Shown here: positions 36,254 to 47,758 of the stretch, piece after piece
How the letters are laid out: each line of letters starts with the position of its first letter
Position numbering within the stretch: the first letter of the stretch is position 1
From: Tetracladium setigerum
Lineage: Eukaryota > Ascomycota > Leotiomycetes > Helotiales
Assembly (NCBI GenBank): GCA_031472005.1
Contig: PZJY01000011.1
Location: forward strand, 1,612,001-1,676,000
Reading direction: 5' to 3'
Length of the DNA: 64,000 nucleotides
Notes under the pieces: generated by a model
What the model was told of the DNA's origin: nothing
Databases searched by the model: none
Seen by the model: the letters and a program-made list of their open reading frames with translations, nothing else
Program-made: the position numbers and the translations under genes

Positions 36254-37812
36254 CTACTTGAGCTGCCCGCTCATCCACGAGTTAAGCATCAACAAGACCT
36301 CCTCCGGTTTATCATACGGACTCATATGACCCGCATCGGAAATCTCTACAAAACTCAAGCGCTCTCGATACTTTATATACCCAACTTCCTTTCCGTTCTG
36401 CGAATATTGCAGATAATCCTGTGCCCTGAAACTGCCCTGGTTTGCCCAAGGGATGTTGTCAACCAGATTTCGCATGCCAGCCGCGTTGCAATACCAATCT
36501 TTGTTTCCAACATAGACGAGAACTTGATAATTCTGCCAGAAAAAAAAATAATAAGCTTCGTTCAGCACAACAACACCAGGTGTATATTCAGGAACAGGAC
36601 AAAAACTTACATTGTCGAGAAGATCCGAAACATAGCCTAAAGATGGCTTGTATATCTCTCCTGCCTTTTGGAATCTCTCATTCAAGTCCATATCCAAAAG
36701 CGTAAATTCAGAACCAGCATCAATACCAAGGCCTTTCTTCGCTTCACCTGAATTCAGATATGCCGTCAACCAAGTAAGCTGATCATAACACAACGGGTTC
36801 TCCCCACACTTATGTCGAAAATCATACGGATTGAGTCCAGCATCCGCAATGAATTGCACATTTTGCGAGCGACAATATTTTAGCACCGACTCGCAGACTT
36901 CTGCGTTCGAGTCGGACTCAACACAAAGATGCATCAATTTCTCGCAGCTTGGTTCTGAGGATTGAATAGTCTGGCACACCGTGCCATTAAATAGCGGTTT
37001 GCTTCCCAAACACCCCGTCTCATACCAGCCACGCCACTGCAAATCCTGCGAGACTTGTGAGTTACCCAGGGCAATTCCTTTGAGTTTGATGAATTGTCTT
37101 TTTCGGCTGCTTGTGCGTTGCACGAGAAGTCCCATTTTGGAATGTTGTTTCTCGTGGATCTTGATGGCGAGTGCAGGTACCGAAGCGCCGGCGTAGGATT
37201 CTCCCACGATGTAAAACTCAAGTGGTTGAAGCTGAGGTAGAGCTTTCCAAATTCCTTCTAATACATTGTAAAGAAGTTCGGTGGTTTGTTCGAGGTTGTT
37301 CTCAACTGTGCTTGAGTGGGAGAAACCGACGTTGCCTGGTTGGCTTTGAAATTGTTAACTCTTGCTTTGGAGGTGAGATTTTTGATCAGTAATTGTGCTT
37401 ACTCAATGTATATAACCGTGGCATTGTTATTCCACGAGTATTCATTGATCTCTGTGCTGTTGAACGAGGCAATTCGACATGGTCCCGTCTCGAAAAACAG
37501 TCCTATCCCAACCGATGAGGCACCCGGTCCTCCACTCATCCAAAGAACGATGGGATCGCGTGCAGGATCATTTCTACTCTCAGCAATGTAGAAGAAGAGA
37601 TGTTTATCGGTTTCCTCTATAGTACTCTGATTTCAGTTAACGAACTCACAGGAACACCAGTTGGGGGTAGGAACCGTACCAAAATCTGCATATCCTGCGA
37701 TACCTGTGCTGGAGGTACAGACTGAAGACTTGGTCTTCCATGACCGAATAGATGGACTCGTAATTGCGCACGCTGCTGCTCCTACATAGAGCATAATCCG
37801 AAAGAAGATCAT
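36254..37812 (-). CDS. secreted serine carboxypeptidase, S10 family (second copy)
   Basis: Exons 37675-37812, 37403-37626, 36611-37343 and 36254-36532 give 457 residues with no frame defect. The start at 37812 opens with a signal peptide (MIFFRIMLYVGAAACAITS). Landmarks: IVLWMSGGPGAS; Ser in GESYAGASVPA; Asp in YVGNKDWYCNAAG; His in SDAGHMSPYDKPEEV. Cysteine pairs in the insert domain (CEKLMHLC, CESVLKYC) fit secretion. A longer frame from 37939 also looks like a leader but leads into a different frame; I reject it. The first intron has a weak GTTCCT donor. The sequence is clearly different from the other two S10 proteins here, so this is not a recent tandem copy. Confidence 0.92.
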
Positions 37813-38319
37813 TTTCTGGAGGAAACTGACGGAAAGAAGCGCTGGCGAGGAGAGTTGTAATTTTGTCGGAACAGAAATTGCAACCTAGAAAGAAAACAAA
37901 GAGAGGTAAATTGATAACATCTCTCTGGCTCATCGGCATGTATTTCGGATCCCACGTGTGTATCTAGCGATACGGTTACTGTAAAGTGATGCATGGTTCG
38001 TTTCCTCCCCGACCAAAACGCCAAGGTTGGGGGAGGGTGGATCTTTAGCGAGCGTTCTCGATGTCCCGAAATGGATTCACCAGCCGCAGTAGCCGTCCCT
38101 TCGACGTATCCATTCCGTTATGTCGGTAAGTACAATTTAATCCACGCAATGCTGAATGTTTCGCAGCCCTTTCTCTATCTATCCTTGGCTCGAAAGATAA
38201 GAGATCTCAATTTCTGATAATCCTATAGTACGTACCGTCAGTTCCTCGTCCCAAAAAGTGCACTCACTGTCTTTCTCCACGAACGGTACTGAACATTTTC
38301 CACATCATCTCTCAACATC
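37813..38319. promoter_or_regulatory. divergent promoter of two S10 carboxypeptidase genes
   Basis: About 500 bases shared between divergent starts at 37812 (-) and 38320 (+). The arrangement would allow joint control of both peptidases. No specific operator identified. Confidence 0.5.
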
Positions 38320-39934
38320 ATGAAAATCGCTACCTTTTTTGTTTTTTGTTGGATTGCTGTTTCGAACGTACACGCTGCGCCTGCGATACAACAATATCCT
38401 TTTTTGCAGAGTGCTACTTCTCTCGTCAGGGAACAATCCTCTTTACTTTGCGATGCCGGTTCAAGACAGTGGACTGGCTTCGTGCCGGTGACCCAACAAT
38501 CAAGTCTCTTTTATTGTCAGTTACATCACTTTTCTACACTTGAAATTTTTGAATATATCTTCTAAATCAAATACAGGGTTTTTTGAGTCGAGATCCGCCG
38601 CACCTGAAAATGATCCGCTCATTATCTGGATAAATGGGTTGGTTCTCAACCACTTCCGTACAAAAAGAGAAAATTTACTAAACACCAGCAAATAGGGGAC
38701 CAGGAGCATCATCAATGATTGGTCTCTTCGAGGAAATTGGACCCTGCAGTGTTATCAAAGGCGAGAACACGACCCGACGAAATCCTCACAGCTGGACCAA
38801 TTTCGCGAATGTTCTTTTCGTAGAGTAACTCAATGTTTTTCCTTAGTCTTAAAAGCCCCAATTCCATAGATCATATCTGACAAAGAGACAGTCAACCCGT
38901 AGGCGCCGGACTTTCGCAAACCGCAAATAGTTCAACATGGGTCTCTACTCTCACGGAAGCCGGAATTCACTTCTCTACCTTCATTGATACTTTCCTGCAT
39001 ACATTCCCGCAGTACACCAACAGCCCTATTCACTTCGCCGGCGAATCATTCGGTGGTCATTTCGTCCCCTTCTACGTGGCACATACTACTCGTAAATTTG
39101 AATCTATCATCCTCGTCGACGCGCTTCTGGATATCGGCAGCTCCGTGGCCGGCATCTGGGAGCACATGTGTCCAACCCATAGAATGAACGAGACAGCCTG
39201 CGCAAGTATGGCAAAAGAGCTGCCCAAATGCGAAAAGATCTCACAATTATGCCGAGACACAGATGATGTGGAAATATGCGCTGTATCTGGGGAAGTATGC
39301 ATGCTAGGTGCCTCCCGCTGGTTCTCTGACGGTATTGTTGCAGGCGGCTGGGATCCGTACGATGACCGCTTGAAGTGCGAGACGCCACCGATGTGTGGGA
39401 ATCTGGGTATGGAAGAAGTGGAGAGATATTTAAGGCTGGATCATGTACAAGCTGCGCTTGGTGTGCAGGGTTTGCACTTTCAGCCTGTCAATATGGAATT
39501 GAACACGAAGTGGTTCATGGGAGGGGATGTGATGAGAGCTACCACGAGGGACTTGTCGCATATTCTGGAGAAGACGACGTCGAATGTGCTCTTCATTAAT
39601 GGCAATAACGATATTCTGGTGTAAGCTCCCCTCGTATCATTGAATGATGTTCATTATCTTGCTGATGTTTGCTAGGAGTACGGAAGGCCAGATTCGAATG
39701 CTGGATGCTATTCCTTGGCACGGTCAAGCTAGTTTTCGGTCAAAGGAATTCGAGGATTGGATTGTCCTGGATGACAAAGGAAAGGATCGAGTGGCTGGTA
39801 GGTTAAAGAAGGAAGGAAAGTTGGCGCTGGTGGCCGTTGATGAAGCTGGTCATGAGGTTCCACGTGATCAGCCTGATGCTGTTGAGCAAGTGATGAAGAG
39901 GTGGATGACACATCCTAAAGAACGTGAAAGCTAG
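38320..39934 (+). CDS. secreted serine carboxypeptidase, S10 family (third copy)
   Basis: Five exons: 38320-38515, 38577-38637, 38696-38824, 38892-39620 and 39676-39934; 457 residues, all junctions in frame. Signal peptide MKIATFFVFCWIAVSNVHA. Splicing yields LFYWFFESRSAPEND, then IIWINGGPGASS, then FVDQPVGAGLS. The triad is Ser in GESFGGHFVP, Asp in INGNNDILV and His in VDEAGHEVPRDQP. GESFGG in place of the usual GESYAG is within family range, as is a compact insert domain with five or six cysteines. It is a good candidate for an active secreted exopeptidase; specificity is unknown. Confidence 0.93.
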
Positions 39935-41390
39935 TTTTCTTTTTCTTTGACAATAGTATATCCAGTTTCATATCTGCTCTCCGGGCTAGTAATTCTAACG
40001 TGAAATAACGTTGATCCACATAGACGACCCGCAACTTCAGCGAGGAATTGAATCACAGACTGTGGGGAGGGCTTAGATAAGTTTGCCTCAAGCTGATTTT
40101 GTCCAAATAAAAGCGGAAAATATCAGTAGAAAACCTGCGGTTCATCGAAACCGGTGCCATGCTATCGACATCGAAATTTATAAATTAATCAATTACTCTG
40201 CCCTCTACTTTTCGTTTGAGCACGTGATCATTGCCATGTGTACTTGCACATTCACAATGTTGCCAGAATTGTTCCTTTTTAATATCTCGCTTATTAATTG
40301 CTTCAATTATTATACTCCCTGTATGTAGACCTATATTTATTGACATGGTCGGGTTACACTCCGCATCAGGAAGTCACAATGCCAAGCCAACTTTTCAATC
40401 CAACCACCACCCCTTTAACAGAGAACATCCCAATACACAAGGTTCCTCAGGTACCTTAACTAAGAACCCACACATTTCTGCAATCCAAAATATCTTAGCT
40501 GGAATTCAAAAACAAGCACTACTATTGTATTCTCTTTGGAAAAAGACTACGAATGCTGTGTTACACTCCCCTATACACTCATTTTCTCGCACCCGCAAAA
40601 AACGCTGATATAGTTAGCGCCTCTACATGGTCAAAGCGCCCTGTGACATGCAACAAAAATTTTAAGGTTTATATACGAGGTTATAGTACAGGAAAAGCGA
40701 AGTGACGCTGAAGTGACGTTGGAGTGAAAGCACAGACGGGCGCGACCGAGTCGGGATTCAACGCGACGACCAGTTGCCCAACTGAGGCAACTCTGTCGCC
40801 CGTATGACTTGAACAACAGAAATATTATTTGATCTACAAAGACTAAGATCTCGCTCGACTTTGACTCAGCTGGTGACGATGGCGGAAGATGAGTTTGCCA
40901 GATGAACAAGAACGTTTTAAAAGCAGACCATCTGGGTGTTGAACAGATCAAAATCTTATAAGAGGATCAACTCGCATCAGGAAATTAGAAAACGAAGTAT
41001 TTCGACCCATCATAAGAAGACCACGGAACACAATACACTAAAAACATACTGGGAACCAAAGGCTGACTCGGTCATTAAGGACGATCAATAATCCAGCAAT
41101 TAGCATACATTGAATGGCCATCATTCAGTACAGGTTCGTTTGATCATCTGCGCTGCTCCTCAATTCAATCAGAACAAAAATCTAGCGCATCTATTAATTT
41201 CGGCATATATCACGCAAAGACAGAAACGAAGATTGCAACAAGACTTTTCCATTGAATTGATGAGCTAACACCCGAAATTAGAATCAAATTAGTGCAAATC
41301 GCCATTTGCTGGGTGTCCGACAGATAACCGAGAGCAAGCCACACACACAACCTTTAGACTGGAATTTGATTCAGTCCACGAGGACTGGAC
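39935..41390. other. intergenic
   Basis: About 1.45 kb without a supported gene. A plus-strand frame at 40231-40608 and a minus-strand one at 40631-40951 are open but low complexity and without domain. Confidence 0.45.
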
Positions 41391-41402
41391 TTAGACTGGA
41401 AT
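41354..41402. repeat. 12-base direct repeat at a stop codon with a hairpin between copies
   Basis: TTAGACTGGAAT occurs at 41354-41365 and 41391-41402. The second copy is the last codons and stop of the minus-strand gene (41391-42398). Between them lies the inverted repeat CAGTCC-ACGA-GGACTG. It could be a small tandem duplication of the gene end. Confidence 0.8.
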
Positions 41403-42398
41403 GTTGGTTGGATCCATGATGAAGGTGCCGGTTTTACCTTGCACGAGCTGTTGGATGCTTCCCTTCGCATTGGTCCTGAAGAGTGAATCATTGAACTGCC
41501 CATCCTGTTGCACGTATTGGATCTTGACATCCACATTCACACCAGAGCTATGATCACCCTTGCTCTTGGCGTAAGTGCTCAAAGATTGATCGACCTGGAA
41601 GTAGATTGTTCGAAGATCTAAAAAGGAGAGGCATAAATTAGACGGATCGTTCAATCGAGGAGCAGAAAATCCAAGACTTACATGGCTGCCATTGTTGTCG
41701 AACATCATCTTTTTGGTAAAGGGTGATCAAGATGAAGAACATTAGCTTCTCATCAGCCTTTGAGGAAACAGCGATGGTGTTGCTGATGTTGGTCAAGATG
41801 CCTTCCAATTGCGCCGTGATTGTGTTTGGCAACATCAATCCCTCGGTGAAGGTGGTCACAAGCGTGTCATGGAACTTGTTCTTCTCGACTGTGAAGTTCT
41901 TGTTGAGAGTCTTGGTTGCAAACCCAGCAGTCCTTGAAGCCAAATATTAGTAAATATGTTTGGAGTTGCAATTGTCAACCTTTGGAGAACGTACCAAGGA
42001 GCATTCTGAGCGAGGTAGTTGGTCACCTTGGCTTTGTAGTTGGCCTTTGCAGTTTCATTGTTCGAGTCGATTTCTCGGGAGGAAACCTTGGTGTTGAGCG
42101 CATCGTTGGATTTGATGCTCAAGAATTGGGCATTCAGAGTCACGTCGGCCTGGACGGACTTCAATTGCTCCCGCATTTGAGGGCTTTGTGATTGCGTGTT
42201 AGGATTGAAGTTGATGTAGTAGACGTTGGTCAAGTCAGTGCCGCCAGGACCAGAGACTGGGGCATCTGCCATGATAGATCCATCGAAAGATGAGGGATCT
42301 TGCAAAGACATGAGGGATTGGTCGAGGTCCTCGGCTTCATCTCCGGTCATCATCGGGAAGCCGAGCTTCTTGAACATGCGTTGAGTTTCGGAATTCAT
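41391..42398 (-). CDS. orphan-family protein A, paralogue of the divergent gene at 43816
   Basis: Exons 41995-42398, 41682-41932 and 41391-41617 give 293 residues, all in frame. No signal peptide or membrane span. I do not recognise the family. Visible blocks: NVYYINFNPNTQSQSPQMRE, YKAKVTNYLAQNAPW at the first intron, LTNISNTIAVSSKADEKLM, then LRTIYFQVDQSLSTYAKSKG. The divergent neighbour (43816-44834) has matching blocks in the same order (YRSKVVNFYRGQSPW at its first intron). It also has the first intron in the same place and phase, inside the Trp codon TG|G. Those two facts support common descent. The function is unknown; the predominance of beta-type alternation in the second half suggests a soluble beta-rich domain, which is weak inference. 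Confidence 0.85.
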
Positions 42399-42737
42399 TT
42401 TGAAAGAGAGATTTGGTTCTTTGGAGTTGAATTGAGTGTTTGATGTCTTGATTTTTGGTGCTGTTGGGTGAATTAAAGAGAAAAGCCTGGAGGACTATCA
42501 ACACCCTTATATATCCGCATCTTCATATTGGTTGTCGTCACTTGGCACTCAAATTATGGAGGTTTTCGTGTCGACATGCAGTCCAGATCACGATACCTGT
42601 GTAATTGAACATCAGATAACAGGGTTTGCTATTGATTGTGACACTATCCTAGAGTAAATACGACATATTCTAGCAGTTTCTCATCCGGAGGGTCCGAGCC
42701 GACCCCATGCCATGGATGGATACTCAACAGATTGGTG
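42399..42737. promoter_or_regulatory. upstream region of orphan gene A
   Basis: TATATAT lies near 42508-42518, about 110 bases upstream of the start at 42398, and may act as a core promoter. Nothing else seen. Confidence 0.35.
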
Positions 42738-43606
42738 TCATTCCCGAAACTTAACGAATTTCACGTCCTCAAACTCGTCAACTTCAATACTTTCAGTGCA
42801 TTGAACGCTCCATTGGAGTTTGCTCAATTGCCGACAGATGGAGAAGCATAACCCCCTCTCCTCACTTGAGCACTGCAACTTCTTCGCTCTTAGTTCCTCA
42901 ATTACAGCTGATGAGTCGCCGATAGTTGCGAACTCGCAGTTATATTTGGAAATCGCCAACTATTTCTCTGGCCTATCAATTGCCACAATTTCGAAGCTGC
43001 AATTTCTTCTTGCAACTCATAGAGTTTAAACTCCTCATTCTCATCTGCTTCGGTTTCGTTAACCAATTTCCCCACCTCGAATTCAATGTTGTGATTTCAT
43101 CAGTCACAAAATCAAACCTACCCCGCCTCAACTTCAGCTTTGAAGTCTGAAGATATTTTGACCCAGCTTCAGAGTTCAAGAATATCAAACACCCCGCTTC
43201 GTATCCAAATCCTGTGGTATTTGAGATGATCGCTTTTCGTCCAGTTGCTCTCCTCCCCGCTCAAACTAAGCCCTGTGGTTTTTAAACACCATATCGAATC
43301 CTGCAGATTGCGAGGGTGCCTGAACACGAAAGCCACGTTCAAGTCTAGAATTGGCTTTGTCGCTTGCCTGTTGACACATCTTGCATCAATAGAAGATGGA
43401 ATTGAGGGGAAACTGTCGCATGCTGTCTCACAAAAGACTGTTGATACTGTCGTGTTACGAGTAGAGTAATAGCTTCCTATCGTTAGGTTTAATGTAACAC
43501 AATTTCCCCGCACTAAGACACTATTTTTCTCATATGTCAGCCAAGACATAAGAACTAGGTAAATGGTCTTCACAAGCATTTTGGACAAGGAATAGCAGAT
43601 ATTCAT
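42738..43606 (-). pseudogene. possible broken coiled-coil gene between the two orphan paralogues
   Basis: Coding-like sequence appears in successive minus-strand frames but is not joined: a frame from 43606 starting with a hydrophobic leader (MLVKTIYLVLMSWL), then LRRGRFDFVTDEITTLNS near 43100, then EFEVGKLVNETEADENEEF and YELQEEIAASKLW near 43000, then NCEFATIGDSSAVIEELRAK near 42910, ending at 42738. The E/L/K pattern of the middle part suggests a coiled coil. I could not join the parts with good splice sites. It may be a decayed gene, or a real gene hit by more than one sequence error. Confidence 0.3.
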
Positions 43607-43815
43607 GCAATATGTCTAGTAATACCACGTTGTGGTCTAAACTCACAAGCACGAAAATTGTAAACAAAATCGAAAGTGCAACTTTAATTTGAAGCATGGG
43701 ATTGCTGACTTATCATTCTCACAAATCAATACACAACAGACGCCATCCACCTCATCAGATCTTCACGTCTTCAAATTATCTCTTCAATATTTTTCAAGCC
43801 AACAAACTGTCCAAA
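43607..43815. promoter_or_regulatory. upstream region of orphan gene B
   Basis: Short AT-rich upstream region of the gene starting at 43816; no identified element. Confidence 0.3.
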
Positions 43816-44834
43816 ATGTCCATGGAAACCGATACCCCAATTTCCATTCCAGTATCCAAGTCCAAGCCCGCCCCTGATGATACGGAAGCAACAACAATGG
43901 CCTCCTCAACAACCAATCCGATGCAGAAGTCCGATACCAGTGGTGATATGGACCTCAATAATATTATCTATGTGCAAAACATTCCCATCGTCCCGGATGA
44001 AGCAAAAGCGGCTCTCCGCTCAACTGAGGAAAGCATCAATTTGTGGCTAGCGTGGGAGTTGACGAGAGTCGAGGAGCAGGTCAACGACAAGGTCGCGAGT
44101 ATGCAACTACCCATCGATGATTCCGTTGAAGCTATGTCAAAGAGAACCGCGTATCGAAGCAAAGTGGTCAACTTCTACCGAGGACAATCACCATGGTAAG
44201 TCTTGGCGTGTTCACTATGTTTTCGAGACTTCATACCGCGATAATTGCTAATTTGCTCAATCTTGCAGGTTAACAACTACGGCAACAGCCTCTAAGTCCG
44301 CCACTGTCACAGCAAGTGAGGACAAGCTCAACGTTGCCATTTTCCAAACTCTTCTCGATACCGGACTCATCCCAGAGCCGCTGAGGTCTCCAACATCATC
44401 AAGCAAGAAGTCTCAACCTTTGATGTGAGTGGAAATGTTGTTCAACCACATGTCTTGTATGTAGTGGACTACAGTCTTGATGCGATGCAAAATACAATCT
44501 CCGTTGGTAAGTCCACTTTCAACCACACCCCAACACATCGATCTAAGAACGCCGCTCATTTTTGAATCTCATAGTCGTCAATACCTTCAGTTTCATCGTC
44601 AAAATCTCCGAGGTCATCGCATCTGTAAAGTCACCAGCTTCAGGTGCCCACAGCCTGTTCGTCAAAGATGTTTTGAAGCCAAAGAGCAAGACTTATGAGG
44701 CTTCCATCGATTACATTTCCACTGCGGCAAATTTCAACTTTGCCCTCTGGAATAAGAATAAACCGAAGGATGAGACTCCATTTGCTATGGGTAGGCAAAT
44801 TCTTCAACAGCTGCAGGTTATTTTGCAAAAGTAA
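43816..44834 (+). CDS. orphan-family protein B, paralogue of 41391-42398 (one-base frame break)
   Basis: Exons 43816-44195, 44269-44506 and 44575-44834. The exon total is 878 bases; with one added base it is 293 codons (292 residues), almost the length of protein A. The frame breaks near 44383-44390, between GLIPEP and AEVSNIIKQEVSTF. Blocks shared with A: NNIIYVQNIPIV, YRSKVVNFYRGQSPW at the first intron, and a C-terminal beta-rich part (VNTFSFIVKISEVIASVKS). The first intron has the same position and phase as in A. It starts with a T/S/P-rich N-terminus and has no signal peptide. Function unknown. Alternative starts upstream (43696) lie in an AT-rich leader and are less likely. Confidence 0.8.
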
Positions 44835-45529
44835 GGTGACTGTGGGTTTTGTGTGGTGCAAGTGTGAAGGATCACGTGAAAGGAGGAGTGTTTACTTTTC
44901 TCGCTTGGCAATAGTAATTTTTATTAATAGGAATTCAAATTGGGATCAAATCTACATTTTACCTAAAGATGAGTGCATCAGTACTGTGAGCTGTCAAGTA
45001 GCGGGGAATTTCATCTTGCTTCACAAGCGGTTAAATCGTTCAAGTGGCGTGGCAAAAGCACACCCACACTCCTTAAAATCGCCGCTAGAGTGAGCTAATT
45101 CGTACCACCACATGGCTTGGGGGATGGACCAATAACAATTTGTATTACATGAAGAAACTTATTTCATCTTGTTCAAGTCGAGTGTTTGTTTAAAATATTA
45201 TTCAGCAGGAAACGAGTGCATTTGACTGCAAGCTCCTGTTATGCCCCTCACCTCCAGCTTCTGAGAGTAAAATCACAAACACGAACTTGTGATATCATGA
45301 CGTGGCGGCCGTTTGATCCGAGTAGCTGTCTTGTGAAAATAACGTCTGTCAAACTTCTGGTTTGGACGAGTTCTACTTTGCCAGCACGCTCGTTTTCGCC
45401 AAAAACTATAACATACATATTCTCCTTCACGAAACTCCAGCTCGTATAGGTTGATCTTGCAATTTGCTAGGAAAGACCTAACTTGAAAAAATAACTCTAC
45501 CATCCATCCCTTCTTAAGAAGAGCCCACC
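44835..45529. other. intergenic
   Basis: Between orphan gene B and the subtilase. No supported gene; both strands carry only short frames. Confidence 0.45.
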
Positions 45530-47758
45530 ATGTCCGCTCCCATTACAATCAATGGCCGCAGCGTAGCCGTCGGGCACGACCTCAACGCTTCAAACACAAA
45601 CTACATCATCCTCCGCACCACCGGCCACCCCCTCACCAAATCCCAAAAGATACTCCTCCAACAGCTCCAAGTCATCGTTGAAGAGTTTGTCGGTGACGAA
45701 AAAGACCAAGTCTATCTCTGCGGCTACCAGAAGGACTCGCTTGAAGAAATCAACAACCTCGATTTCGTCGCTTATGTGGCTGTGTATGCACCCAAGTTCG
45801 CCGTACCAAAGACCATGCAGGCGGATGCCAGAGACGCGACGGTGAATGTAGATATCCTATTACAACATGATATCACTGAGTTGTCGGATGAGTTGATTCA
45901 GAAGATTGCTGATGCGGCTGAGGTTGATGTTGCTGATGTCGTGGTGCAAGAGGGTGGTGTGCATATTAAGGTCGGTTCTGATAAACTCGATACTATTGCT
46001 GCTTTGGATGAGGTTCGCGTGCTGCATACTGCGAATGAGGCTGCTTGTTTTAACAATGTTGCGAGGACGATTTTGCATTTTGATGATGAGGTTGCGAAGG
46101 TGGGGGAGAAGGTGTTGAAGGGAACGGGAGAGGTTGTTTGTGTGGCAGACACAGGGTTGGATAAGGGGAGTAGGAAGGATGTACACGAAGCGTTTGAAGG
46201 GAGAGTAAAGATGCTGTACTCTTGGGGGAGGGCGGAGAAGGACCTCTCAGATGATTTGGACGGTCATGGTACGCATGTTTGTGGTTCTGTTCTGGGGAAA
46301 GGACAGCACAACTCGCAAGGGTTGATAGAAGGTACAGCACCCGCTGCTGAGCTGATTGTACAGTCTCTGTTCAGTGGCTTCAATGCCCTAAACCAGACTT
46401 CTCTTGGAGGAATTCCCAAGATCACTCTGGCTCCCCTCTTTGCTCAAGCCTACGAAGCCGGTGCGAGGATTCATAGCAATTCATGGGGCACGCCTTTGCC
46501 CATGACAAAAGTCCAAAGACCGTACGATGGAAAGGCTGAAAGTATCGACCAATTTGTTTGGGATCACCAAGATATGACGATTCTCTTCGCCGCTGGCAAT
46601 GACGGACAAGATATCAATTCAGAAGGGAAATTCGACGGAGCTATCAATACGCGATCTTTAGGTGGCGAAGCATCGGCAAAGAACTGCATCACAGTAGGAG
46701 CCACAGAGAGCCTCCGACCTGACCTTGTTTCGGGCGACCAAAACCGTCCATACACATATGGTGGGTTTTGGGCAACGAGATTTGCCATGAACCCGCTTCG
46801 TGATGATCATATGGCAAATAATCCTGGAGGCTTGGCTGCCTTCAGTAGTCGTGGTCCGACAGCAGAGGGTAGACTGAAGCCAGATATTGTGGCGCCTGGG
46901 ACAGCTATTCTTTCAACTCGTTCTCAGAAAAAAAAGTATGTGGCTGCTGCCAATCAAGCTGGGGAGTCTGGGGATACCAAGTACATGTATGTAAAATCAA
47001 ATCCTCTGATCTAACTTTTCTTGAAATCCAGGATCTCGAAATATATCTTCAGAGAGATGTTGAGAACGAGATCCTGGCTCTTTATTCAATGAAATACTAA
47101 TAATACAGCCAACAGGTATCTATCCGGAACAAGCATGGCAACTCCCCTGGTAGCCGGCACCTGCGCCATCCTCCGCGAAGCTCTCCTCACAAGCGGCTAC
47201 CTCGACTCGCAAGAAAACGGCCTCATAAACCCCACCGCCTCCCTTATCAAAGCTCTGCTAATCAATGGCGCTATTCATGTTGGCTCAGGCTAAATACCAC
47301 GCGGCATCAGCGACAACGAACCCAATCCCCACGCCGGCTTCGGCCGAGTTGATCTCGTCGGCTCGCTGCCAAAACTGGATGATCCATGTTCCGGATACGG
47401 TGTTGGTGCTGTGACTGAAGATGATGAGGTCCCTTTTGAAGTAGAAATCACTGTACCAGCGAGCAAAGACAGTGGTGCGAGCTGGATGTTTAAAGTGACG
47501 ATGGTTTATGCGGATTTGCCTGGTGGTGAGCTGCAGAATGATTTGAATCTTGTTGTGCTTATTGGCGAGAACGAACGCCATGGGAATCAGGGTAGTCAAG
47601 AGTTTGCGGTCGGTTCGACTGAGGCTTTTGATCGACGCAATAATGTTGAGCAGGTGACTTGGTCGGGTTTGGAGGGTGGGTTGGTGAAGGTTGTGGTTAA
47701 GCCATTTCGTTTCATGAGTGATCGTGTTCCGTTTGCTTATGCATGGAGATTTGTTTAG
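45530..47758 (+). CDS. subtilisin-like serine protease, S8 family, with an in-frame TAA
   Basis: Exon 1 is 45530-46986 and exon 2 47116-47758; read through, 699 codons. The triad is complete: Asp in VCVADTGLDKGS, His in DGHGTHVCGSV, Ser in LSGTSMATPLVAG; the oxyanion Asn is in LFAAGNDGQD. The N-terminal 200 residues carry two ferredoxin-like segments (NYIILRTTGHPLTKSQK, VHIKVGSDKLDTI) before the protease domain, and a C-terminal beta-sandwich follows (residues 590-699). No signal peptide, so export is doubtful. After INGAIHVGSG a TAA at 47291-47293 interrupts the frame, and the same frame then continues with IPRGISDNEPNPHAGFGRVD to a normal stop. One base change (CAA to TAA) would explain it. 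If real, the enzyme lacks about 155 C-terminal residues but keeps its triad. Confidence 0.85.
47028..47077. repeat. inverted repeat inside the subtilase intron
   Basis: CCAGGATCTCG at 47028-47038 and its exact reverse complement CGAGATCCTGG at 47067-47077, separated by 28 bases, inside the 129-base intron 46987-47115. It would form an 11-base-pair hairpin in the pre-mRNA. Confidence 0.9.

Noticed and set aside
37646..37939. 97-codon leader-like frame before the second S10 gene
   Set aside because: It does not connect to the protease frame; the frame from 37812 has its own signal peptide and joins without defect.
45860..46340. Minus-strand open frames inside the subtilase
   Set aside because: Antisense shadows of the G-rich part of the protease coding sequence.
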